From the NCBI GenBank assembly GCA_016296485.1, contig JAEDJF010000067.1, positions 1 through 8,055 of the forward strand: DNA of 8,055 nt. The letters are read 5' to 3'. Below, piece after piece: positions 1-5,732 of this stretch. The stretch is from Oscillospiraceae bacterium (GTDB taxonomy: Bacteria > Bacillota > Clostridia > Oscillospirales > Ruminococcaceae). Below the pieces are notes generated by a model that was not told the origin of the DNA, made no database searches, and saw only the letters and a program-made list of their open reading frames with translations. How positions within the stretch are numbered: the stretch's first letter is position 1; the number at the start of each line of letters is the position of its first letter. The position numbers and the translations under genes are program-made.

Positions 1-707
1 CGGTGCTCAACCGTATGTTTGAGACAATTATGGGCGAAAGCCCCTATAAATCCCCGACGGATATGGGCGTAAATATGGCGGGCTTCTGCATCAGCGACGA
101 CGAAGTCTGCCGGGAGGCGGCAAAGCAGGAGATAATCCGCCGCTATTTCGACGCCGCCTGCGACTACCGCCAGGGCAAATGCGGCGAGGAGCCGATGCTG
201 CGCTGCGAGCTCCTTATGGAGAGAGCAGGGGTCACCATTGAGGACAGACCCATCGTCGCCGCCGCAAGGGCAAAGGCGGAGGAGACCGGCGCCCCCGCCA
301 CCGCCATCCAGCTTTCAAACGGAACCATAATTACGGGAAAGACAAGCTCACTTCTCGGTTCCTCGGCGGCGGCGCTCCTTGACTCCCTCAAGGAGGTCGC
401 CGGAATCGACGACGGACTCAAGCTCATTGACCCGGCGGTCATCGGACCCGTCGAGGAGCTTAAAAAGGTCCACCTTGGGCATAATAACGCAAGGCTTCAC
501 CTTGACGAGACCCTTCTTGCCCTTGCGGTCAGCGCGCCGAACCTTGCGGACGCCGCCAAGGCGCTGACCTATCTTCCGGAGCTTCGGGGCTGCGAAGCCC
601 ATTCCACGGTGATTCTTTCCCAGGTCGACACCCAGACCTTCAAGAAGCTCGGGATCAACCTCACCTGCGACCCGCAGTACAGAAAGAAAAAACTCTATCA
701 CGGCTGA
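1..707 (+). CDS. DUF1846 (UPF0371) family protein, C-terminal part (5' truncated by window edge)
   Basis: An open frame enters from the left edge (first complete codon at base 3) and ends at TGA 705-707, giving 235 residues. The family is usually about 500 residues, so roughly the C-terminal half is present; the GTG at base 3 is an internal valine codon, not a start. The recognisable part is the SPYKSPTDMGVNMAG motif near the visible N-terminus, typical of DUF1846/UPF0371 proteins, followed by a helical stretch and a compact alpha/beta C-terminus ending in a basic KKKLYHG tail. There is no signal peptide or membrane segment, so it is presumably cytosolic. No biochemical role is assigned to the family that I can state with confidence. 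It lies 19 bp upstream of the exonuclease III gene in the same direction with no terminator between them, so the two are probably co-transcribed. Family assignment is from motif recognition; operon membership is inferred. Confidence 0.88.
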   Translation, partial: VLNRMFETIMGESPYKSPTDMGVNMAGFCISDDEVCREAAKQEIIRRYFDAACDYRQGKCGEEPMLRCELLMERAGVTIEDRPIVAAARAKAEETGAPATAIQLSNGTIITGKTSSLLGSSAAALLDSLKEVAGIDDGLKLIDPAVIGPVEELKKVHLGHNNARLHLDETLLALAVSAPNLADAAKALTYLPELRGCEAHSTVILSQVDTQTFKKLGINLTCDPQYRKKKLYHG

Positions 708-726
708 TTAAAAAGGAGAAACGCCT

Positions 727-1482
727 ATGAAGTTCGTATCCTGGAACGTGAACGGGCTGCGCGCCTGTATGGGAAAAGGATTTATGGAGAGCTTTAACGA
801 AATGGACGCGGATTTTTTCTGCCTTCAGGAGACGAAGCTCCAGCCCGACCAGATTGACCTGGAGCTTCCGGGCTACTACCAGTTCTGGAACAGCGCAGAA
901 AAGAAGGGCTATTCAGGAACGGCGATTTTTACGAAACACGAGCCCCTGGACGTTTTCTACGGAATCGACGTTGAGCGCCACGACCACGAGGGAAGGGTAA
1001 TAACCCTTGAGTACCCGGATTTTTACCTCGTTGACGTATATACCCCCAACGCCCGGCGGGACCTTGAGCGCCTTGACTACAGAATGGACTGGGAAAACTG
1101 CTTTAGAGAGTACCTTTGCTCCCTCGACAGGAAAAAGCCCGTGGTGGTCTGCGGCGATATGAACGTCGCCCACGAGGAAATCGACCTCAAGAACTACAAG
1201 ACGAACCGGGGCAACGCCGGCTTCACCGACGAGGAGAGGGGAAAGATGACCGAGCTTCTTGCCGCCGGCTTTTCCGACACCTTCCGGGTCCTCTATCCGG
1301 ACCGGGGCGACGCCTACAGCTGGTGGAGCTATATGTTCCACGCAAGGGAAAAGAACGCCGGGTGGAGAATCGACTATTTCCTCTGCTCCGACCGCTTCTG
1401 CGAGCGGGTCGAGGACAGCCTCATCTATCCCCAGTACTACGGCAGCGACCACTGCCCCGTGGCGATAATAACGAAGGAATAA
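727..1482 (+). CDS. xth: Exodeoxyribonuclease III (AP endonuclease, ExoIII/ExoA type)
   Basis: This 251-residue protein is a complete member of the endonuclease/exonuclease/phosphatase fold. It cleaves DNA 5' of abasic sites and removes 3' blocking groups in base excision repair, acting in the cytosol and dependent on Mg2+. All expected active-site positions are visible: N7 in WNVNGLRA, metal ligand E35 in LQETK, Y105 in VYTPNA, D144 and N146 in GDMNVAH, D216 in WRIDYFL and the catalytic H242 in GSDHCP. Length is normal for the family. The ATG at 727 is supported by AAAGGAG at 712-718 with 8 nt spacing, and the protein starts directly with the first beta strand (MKFVSWNVNG), so no other start is plausible. 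It follows the DUF1846 gene by 19 bp and is closed by a strong terminator. Nothing is truncated or missing. Confidence 0.97.
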   Translation: MKFVSWNVNGLRACMGKGFMESFNEMDADFFCLQETKLQPDQIDLELPGYYQFWNSAEKKGYSGTAIFTKHEPLDVFYGIDVERHDHEGRVITLEYPDFYLVDVYTPNARRDLERLDYRMDWENCFREYLCSLDRKKPVVVCGDMNVAHEEIDLKNYKTNRGNAGFTDEERGKMTELLAAGFSDTFRVLYPDRGDAYSWWSYMFHAREKNAGWRIDYFLCSDRFCERVEDSLIYPQYYGSDHCPVAIITKE

Positions 1483-1486
1483 AGAA

Positions 1487-1524
1487 AAAGCGCCGCCCCA
1501 TCGGGGCGGCGCTTTCCTTTTCTT
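1487..1524. terminator. Bidirectional intrinsic terminator between xth and the ECF S-component gene
   Basis: A perfect 13-bp stem (1487-1499 with 1503-1515, core AGCGCCGCCCC / GGGGCGGCGCT) has a 3-nt ATC loop. It is followed on the plus strand by a T-rich run (CCTTTTCTTTTTTT). On the minus strand the hairpin is followed by CTTTTTCTTT, so it can also terminate the convergent ychF/S-component transcript whose last gene ends at 1528. Confidence 0.93.
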
Positions 1525-1527
1525 TTT

Positions 1528-2046
1528 TTATTTCGCGAGATAATTCCTGAGCGGTTTTACTATGTACGGTAAAAGTGCACCCAAAATGAACGCCGTAATG
1601 ACCCCGGAAATGATTCGGGGAACGACTGTTCCGAAAACACCGGCGAACGTATAGTAGCCGTAGATTTTTGCGTCCAAATACATCACGACCGTGTTTATCG
1701 CCGTAACAACAAGCGCACTCAGGATAGTAATGAACTGAGTTTGCTTAAAGCTCATCTCAAAACCGTGGTGCTTCGCGAAAGCACCCACCATAAGCCCGCG
1801 CACCGTCGCCGGAATCATCCAAAGCGGGGTGGTAACGGTGATGCCGTAGGTGAGCATCTGCTCCATGAAGCTGCCAAGAAGTCCGATGAGCAAGCCGTCT
1901 ATCGGCCCAAAGAGGGCGCCGCCGACAATTATCGGCAGGCTGGCGACAGAGATGTTCATGCTTCCGAGTCTTATTGTTCCAAAAAGACTCAGCACGACGT
2001 ACATTGCGACGAGCATCGCAATGGTTACAAGGCGTTTCGGTTTCAC
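1528..2046 (-). CDS. ECF transporter S component (vitamin uptake substrate-binding subunit)
   Basis: This 172-residue, highly hydrophobic protein has about six membrane segments (roughly residues 5-23, 33-50, 52-68, 74-91, 103-123 and 137-163). It matches the S-component (EcfS) architecture of group II energy-coupling-factor transporters, which bind a vitamin-like substrate and dock on a shared EcfA/A'/T module encoded elsewhere. An AxxxA motif in helix 1 (A10-M-L-V-A14) fits the conserved EcfT-docking surface, and LPIIVGGALFGPIDGLLIG resembles the central LP..G..FGP..G region of the family. The substrate is not determined: folate or pantothenate type is possible, but I see no diagnostic residue. 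The start is GTG 2044-2046 (minus strand), with AGGAGG at 2057-2062 and 10 nt spacing; no in-frame ATG exists upstream. It lies 27 bp after ychF in the same direction, so it is probably co-transcribed with it. No riboswitch is visible in that short gap. Confidence 0.87.
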   Translation of the reverse strand: MKPKRLVTIAMLVAMYVVLSLFGTIRLGSMNISVASLPIIVGGALFGPIDGLLIGLLGSFMEQMLTYGITVTTPLWMIPATVRGLMVGAFAKHHGFEMSFKQTQFITILSALVVTAINTVVMYLDAKIYGYYTFAGVFGTVVPRIISGVITAFILGALLPYIVKPLRNYLAK

Positions 2047-2073
2047 GGTATCCGCGCCTCCTTTTCTTTTTAT

Positions 2074-3171
2074 TTATACGTTGAAGAGGAACTCGACAAC
2101 GTCGCCGTCCTGCATCACGTACTCCTTGCCCTCGCTTCGCATAAGCCCCTTCTCCTTTGCTGCGTTCCAGGAGCCGAGGGTGACGAGGTCGTCGTACTTG
2201 ACGATTTCGGCGCGTATAAAGCCCTTTTCAAAGTCGGAATGAATGGCGCCGGCGGCCTTCGGAGCCTTGGTGCCCTTTTTGATGGTCCAGGCACGGACCT
2301 CTTTTTTGCCGGCGGTGAGGTAGCTCATAAGACCGAGAAGGTCGTAGCTTGCCTTTATCATACGGTCAAGACCGGACTGCTCGAGCCCGATTTCCTCAAG
2401 AAATTCCTTTTTCTCGTCCGGCTCCATATCGGAGATGTCCTCCTCGAATTTGGCGCAGACGGGCATCACCGCGGAGTGTTCCGAGGCGGCGATCTCCTCG
2501 ACGAGCTTTAAGTTGGGGTTATTTTCAACGCCGTTTAAAAAGTCGTCCTCGGACATATTTGCGGCGTAGATTACGGGTTTGTTGGAAAGGAGCGGGATTG
2601 CGCCGATTATCGCCTTTTCCTCGTCGTCGGAGACGGCGAAGGCGCGGGCGGATTTGCCCTCCTCAAGGTGGGCTTTAAGGCGCTTGAGAAGCTCGAGCTC
2701 GTCCCCGAGGGAGCGGTCGCCCTTCATATCCTTTTCGACCTTGGCAATGCGGCGGTCAAGGACCTCGATGTCGGAGAAAATGAGCTCAAGGTTAATTACC
2801 TCGATGTCCCGTCCGGCGTTGACGGAGCCGTCAACGTGGATTACGTTGTCGTCGTCGAAGCAGCGCACAACGTGGATAAGCGCGTCCACTTCCCGGATAT
2901 TGGCGAGAAACTTGTTGCCGAGACCCTCGCCCTTTGAGGCGCCTTTAACAAGTCCCGCTATGTCAACGAACTCGACGGTGGCGGGGGTGTATTTTTCCGG
3001 GTCGTAGATTTTGGCGAGCTCGTCGAGCCGGTGGTCCGGAACGGCGACGACGCCGACGTTCGGTTCAATGGTGCAGAAGGGGTAGTTCGCCGCCTGGGCG
3101 CCCGCGTTGGTTATTGCGTTAAAAAGGGTGGATTTGCCGACGTTCGGAAGTCCAATCATTCCGAGCTTCAT
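2074..3171 (-). CDS. ychF: Redox-regulated ATPase YchF (Obg-like ATPase, OLA1 family)
   Basis: This 365-residue protein has the normal YchF length and domain order. An N-terminal P-loop domain carries G1 GLPNVGKS at residues 7-14 and G3 DIAGL at 70-74. A helical insertion runs from about 125 to 190. The G4 position reads NMSE (205-208), i.e. NxxE instead of the NKxD of GTPases, the known reason YchF proteins prefer ATP. A C-terminal TGS domain (about 281-364) ends in QDGDVVEFLFNV. YchF associates with ribosomes and is linked to oxidative-stress response and translation quality, though its exact job is unsettled; it is cytosolic. The ATG (3169-3171) is preceded by AAAGGAAGG (3181-3189) at 9 nt. 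It is the first gene of a probable two-gene minus-strand operon with the ECF S component and has a good promoter at 3239-3266. Confidence 0.97.
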   Translation of the reverse strand: MKLGMIGLPNVGKSTLFNAITNAGAQAANYPFCTIEPNVGVVAVPDHRLDELAKIYDPEKYTPATVEFVDIAGLVKGASKGEGLGNKFLANIREVDALIHVVRCFDDDNVIHVDGSVNAGRDIEVINLELIFSDIEVLDRRIAKVEKDMKGDRSLGDELELLKRLKAHLEEGKSARAFAVSDDEEKAIIGAIPLLSNKPVIYAANMSEDDFLNGVENNPNLKLVEEIAASEHSAVMPVCAKFEEDISDMEPDEKKEFLEEIGLEQSGLDRMIKASYDLLGLMSYLTAGKKEVRAWTIKKGTKAPKAAGAIHSDFEKGFIRAEIVKYDDLVTLGSWNAAKEKGLMRSEGKEYVMQDGDVVEFLFNV

Positions 3172-3238
3172 AAAAAATCGCCTTCCTTTGTTTAATATTT
3201 CTTGTTTCTTCCCAAATAGATTTGGACGATATACAATA

Positions 3239-3266
3239 ATTATATATGAAATCCGCGATTTAACAA
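3239..3266 (-). promoter_or_regulatory. Predicted sigma-A promoter of ychF
   Basis: Read on the minus strand, TTGTTA (3261-3266) is a -35 candidate and TATAAT (3239-3244) a perfect -10, separated by 16 bp. Transcription would start near 3232, leaving a leader of about 60 nt before the ychF ATG. The -35 overlaps the left arm of an 8-bp inverted repeat (3259-3266). Confidence 0.7.
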
Positions 3267-3299
3267 GAGAAATTCCGAAAAAATAATTAATTTGTTAAA
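3259..3299. repeat. 8-bp perfect inverted repeat TTTAACAA / TTGTTAAA across the divergent promoter region
   Basis: TTTAACAA at 3259-3266 is the exact reverse complement of TTGTTAAA at 3292-3299; arm centres are 33 bp apart, about three helical turns. The left arm overlaps the -35 of the ychF promoter, and the right arm lies just upstream of the response-regulator promoter and forms the first unit of the 11-bp-phased direct repeat. This fits paired operator half-sites, but the region is AT-rich and chance is not excluded. Confidence 0.5.
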
Positions 3300-3309
3300 G
3301 AAGTGTTCA
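3293..3309 (+). promoter_or_regulatory. Candidate OmpR-family regulator box (TGTTAA-N5-TGTTCA)
   Basis: TGTTAA (3293-3298) and TGTTCA (3304-3309) are direct repeats exactly 11 bp apart, the spacing at which OmpR/PhoB-family dimers bind in tandem. The pattern differs at one base from the Bacillus WalR consensus TGTWAH-N5-TGTWAH; read on the other strand as TGAACA-N5-TTAACA it resembles PhoP boxes. It lies 22-38 bp upstream of the TATAAT at 3331, where the -35 is poor, the usual position for an activator of this family. Autoregulation by the adjacent response regulator is an inference. Confidence 0.5.
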
Positions 3310-3330
3310 CTAATGGGCGGTAAAATAAGG

Positions 3331-3341
3331 TATAATATAAT
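3331..3341 (+). promoter_or_regulatory. -10 region of the response regulator/histidine kinase operon
   Basis: Two overlapping perfect TATAAT hexamers occur at 3331-3336 and 3336-3341. No good -35 sits at 17 bp; the nearest, TTCACT (3306-3311), is 19 bp from the first hexamer and is embedded in the direct-repeat box. This looks like an activator-dependent promoter with a leader of roughly 55 nt. Confidence 0.6.
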
Positions 3342-3385
3342 AAATCAGTTTATTTTTAAAAAAAACAATGAAGCTTTTACATAAA

Positions 3386-3394
3386 AGAGGAGGA
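3386..3394 (+). promoter_or_regulatory. Ribosome binding site fixing the response-regulator start at 3401
   Basis: AGAGGAGGA contains a full AGGAGG (3388-3393) 7 nt before ATG 3401. An in-frame ATG at 3368 would add 11 residues and place this site inside the coding region, and it has no comparable site of its own, so 3401 is preferred. Confidence 0.9.
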
Positions 3395-3400
3395 AATAAA

Positions 3401-4096
3401 ATGTCAACAGCGAAAATCCTTGTTGCGGACGACGACAGAAATATCTGCGAACTTCTTAAGCTCTACCTCGAAAAGGAGGACTACAGCGTCGTCCTCGCCG
3501 GAAACGGCGAGGAGGCTCTTGCCCGCTTCGACGAGGAAAACCCGGACCTCATTCTTCTTGACGTTATGATGCCGAAGCTCGACGGCTGGCAGGTCTGCCG
3601 CGAGCTTCGCAAGAAATCCGAATGCCCGATAATTATGATAACCGCCAAGGGCGAGACCTTCGACAAGGTTCTCGGTCTTGAGCTGGGGGCGGACGACTAC
3701 GTCGTCAAGCCCTTCGAGCCCAAGGAGATTATCGCGAGAATCAAAGCGGTTATGAGAAGAACGGGCAAGGCCTCCGCCGAGACGGACAAAAAAGAGGTCA
3801 GCTACGACAAGCTCACCGTCAATATGACAAAATACGAGCTCAAGGTTGACGGCAAGGTCGTCGATACCCCGCCAAAGGAGCTTGAGCTTCTCTTCCACCT
3901 TGCTTCGAACCCGAACCGCGTATATACGAGGGACCAGCTCCTCGACGAGGTCTGGGGCTTTGAGTACTACGGCGACTCCCGCACCGTTGACGTTCACATC
4001 AAGCGCCTTCGCGAAAAGCTCGAGGGCGTTTCGGACAAATGGTCTCTTAAAACCGTCTGGGGCGTCGGCTATAAGTTTGAAGTGAAAGACGAATAA
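3401..4096 (+). CDS. OmpR/PhoB-family two-component response regulator
   Basis: This 231-residue protein has the canonical two-domain layout. An N-terminal receiver domain (about 5-118) has the acidic cluster D10-D11-D12, phosphoacceptor D54 in LILLDVMMPKLDG, switch residue T81 in MITAKGE and K103 in VVKPFEP. A C-terminal winged-helix DNA-binding domain (about 131-229) carries the typical recognition region DEVWGFEYYGDSRTVDVHIKR and the wing hairpin VWGVGYKF. It is a cytosolic transcription factor activated by phosphotransfer from the kinase encoded 3 nt downstream. I chose ATG 3401 over an in-frame ATG at 3368 because of the strong AGGAGG at 3388-3393 and because MSTAKILVADDD is the normal receiver start. 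The upstream region holds an 11-bp-phased repeat of the kind this family binds, suggesting autoregulation. The specific orthologue (WalR, PhoP, CssR type) cannot be settled by eye. Confidence 0.96.
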   Translation: MSTAKILVADDDRNICELLKLYLEKEDYSVVLAGNGEEALARFDEENPDLILLDVMMPKLDGWQVCRELRKKSECPIIMITAKGETFDKVLGLELGADDYVVKPFEPKEIIARIKAVMRRTGKASAETDKKEVSYDKLTVNMTKYELKVDGKVVDTPPKELELLFHLASNPNRVYTRDQLLDEVWGFEYYGDSRTVDVHIKRLREKLEGVSDKWSLKTVWGVGYKFEVKDE

Positions 4097-4099
4097 GCT

Positions 4100-5605
4100 A
4101 TGGCAAAGAAAAAAAGTTCCCTGCGAAAGTCGCTCTTTAACCGATATTTCGCCACCTGCTCGGCGGTAATCTTCGCGATTATCGCCCTGATGGGCGTGCT
4201 CATTCTTGCTTTTTCCGCATCGTATTTTGAAAATATGAACAAGGACTCCCTTCGCAAGACGGCGCACCAGGCGGAGGCGCTCACCATTGCCAATATGGCG
4301 AAATACGATTACCGCAAGGTTTCCGTAACGACCCTCCAGGCAAGCTACAACATCATTGCGAGCACCACGGACTCCATCGTTTTCCTCACCAACACCGAGG
4401 GAAAGACCCTCGTCTGTTCCGAGGAAAGCAACTGTAACCACAAGACCTATACCGTCGATGAAAAGGCGATGGAAAAAGCCCTTGCCGGGGAGTACAGCGA
4501 ATCCGGAAACCTCGGCGGGATATATAACTCCCCCTACTACACCGTCGGAATACCAATAAAATACGGCGACACGGTGATGGCGGTGGTGTTCGTCTCGGCG
4601 GACGCCTCGGACAGGCTGTTCTACGTTATGGACATAATGGACATCATCTTCTTCTGCGCGCTTATCGCGACGGTCCTCTCCTCGGTGGCAATCTATTTCG
4701 TGACCAACAAGCTCACGAAGCCCCTTCGGATAATGGCGGCGGCAACGAAGAGCTTTTCCGAGGGCGACTTCACCGTCCGGGTTCCCGTCGAGGGGGAGGA
4801 CGAAATTGCCCAGCTCGCCGTATCCTTTAACCATATGGCGGATTCCCTTGCGGACCTTGAGTCCGTAAGGCGGAGCTTCGTCGCCAACGTCTCCCACGAG
4901 CTCAAGACCCCGATGATGACCATAGGCGGCTTCATCGACGGAATCCTTGACGGAACGGTTCCGCCGGAAAAACAGCACCAGTACCTCGAGACCGTCTCCG
5001 AGGAGGTCAAGCGCCTTTCAAGAATGGTCAAGTCGATGCTCAGCATCGCGAGAATCGAGGCGGGGGACACCAAAATTTCTCCCACCAACTTCGACATAAA
5101 CGAGCTTGTCTGCCGGACGGTTTTCGCCTTTGAGCAGAAAATCGAGGGCAAAAATCTTCAGATAATGGGTCTCGGCTCCGACGAAGCCTACGTCTTTGCA
5201 GACAACGACCTTATACACCAGGTCATATATAACCTTATTGACAACGCCGTGAAATTCTGTAACGAGGGGGGCTGCATCAGCTTTTCCTATAAAACGGAGG
5301 ACGGCAAGGTTTTCGTCTCCATAAGGAACACCGGCGAGGGCATCGCCCAGAGCGAGCTTCCGCGGCTTTTCGACAGGTTCTATAAAACCGACAAATCGAG
5401 AAGCCTCGATAAGACCGGCGTCGGGCTCGGGCTTTACATCGTCCAGACCATTGTTAACCAGCACAAGGGCGACCTTATCGTCCAGAGCGTCGAGGGACAG
5501 TACACCGAGTTCACCTTCTCCGTCCCGGCTTCCGACCCGAAAGCGGTCAAGGAACAGCGCAGCAAGCGCCGCGGAGCGGAGGAAACGGAAACGGGAAATA
5601 CCTGA
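4100..5605 (+). CDS. Membrane sensor histidine kinase (HAMP, HisKA, HATPase_c)
   Basis: This 501-residue protein is the partner kinase of the preceding regulator. A basic N-terminus and membrane helix 1 (about 19-43) are followed by an extracytoplasmic sensor region (about 44-174), helix 2 (about 177-201), a HAMP linker (about 202-255), a HisKA domain with phosphoacceptor H266 in NVSHELKTPM, and a HATPase domain. The latter has the N box with N378 and N382 (YNLIDNAVKF), G1 as NTGEGI (410-415), the F box LFDRFYKTDKSR and G2 GVGLGLYIV (440-448). In G1 the usual aspartate is N410, a variant known in some active Firmicutes kinases. The sensor region is not a family I recognise; it has two close cysteines, C106 and C112, possibly a disulfide or metal site. 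The C-terminal 25 residues are charged and likely disordered. ATG 4100 follows the regulator stop by 3 nt with no good ribosome binding site, suggesting translational coupling. Confidence 0.95.
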   Translation: MAKKKSSLRKSLFNRYFATCSAVIFAIIALMGVLILAFSASYFENMNKDSLRKTAHQAEALTIANMAKYDYRKVSVTTLQASYNIIASTTDSIVFLTNTEGKTLVCSEESNCNHKTYTVDEKAMEKALAGEYSESGNLGGIYNSPYYTVGIPIKYGDTVMAVVFVSADASDRLFYVMDIMDIIFFCALIATVLSSVAIYFVTNKLTKPLRIMAAATKSFSEGDFTVRVPVEGEDEIAQLAVSFNHMADSLADLESVRRSFVANVSHELKTPMMTIGGFIDGILDGTVPPEKQHQYLETVSEEVKRLSRMVKSMLSIARIEAGDTKISPTNFDINELVCRTVFAFEQKIEGKNLQIMGLGSDEAYVFADNDLIHQVIYNLIDNAVKFCNEGGCISFSYKTEDGKVFVSIRNTGEGIAQSELPRLFDRFYKTDKSRSLDKTGVGLGLYIVQTIVNQHKGDLIVQSVEGQYTEFTFSVPASDPKAVKEQRSKRRGAEETETGNT

Positions 5606-5676
5606 TATTCACGAAAATCCCACAAAATCAGTCCAATTTATTAAATTCAAGTTTATTTTTATTTCATATTTTACGG

Positions 5677-5693
5677 TTACAATAAAATCACAA
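5677..5693. promoter_or_regulatory. Weak 11-bp-phased repeat and possible -10 upstream of the HtrA-like gene
   Basis: TTACAA (5677-5682) and TCACAA (5688-5693) repeat at 11 bp; the minus strand reads TGTGAT-N5-TGTAAC, one mismatch from the WalR-type consensus. TACAAT (5678-5683) or TAAAAT (5683-5688) could be a -10, but neither has a convincing -35. The 127-bp spacer is very AT-rich, so chance matches are likely. Confidence 0.25.
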
Positions 5694-5732
5694 GGTTAAA
5701 AACAACTTCTTAAAAAAGAGAGGTATTCGCAT

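Noticed and set aside
1741..2511. 256-codon open frame on the plus strand across the S component and ychF
   Set aside because: It covers parts of two genuine minus-strand genes and the gap between them, with no start signal and no recognisable domain.
3248..3261. Short inverted repeat AAATC-CGC-GATTT in the spacer
   Set aside because: A 5-bp stem without a T-tract or other context is too small to support a regulatory or terminator call.
3368..3400. Upstream in-frame ATG for the response regulator
   Set aside because: Using 3368 would place a strong AGGAGG site inside the gene and add 11 residues not typical of receiver domains; 3401 is the better start.
3404..4978. 524-codon open frame on the minus strand
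   Set aside because: It is antisense to the response regulator and kinase, both of which show complete domain motifs. The frame stays open because the plus-strand genes rarely use TTA, CTA and TCA codons; its product has no recognisable domain.
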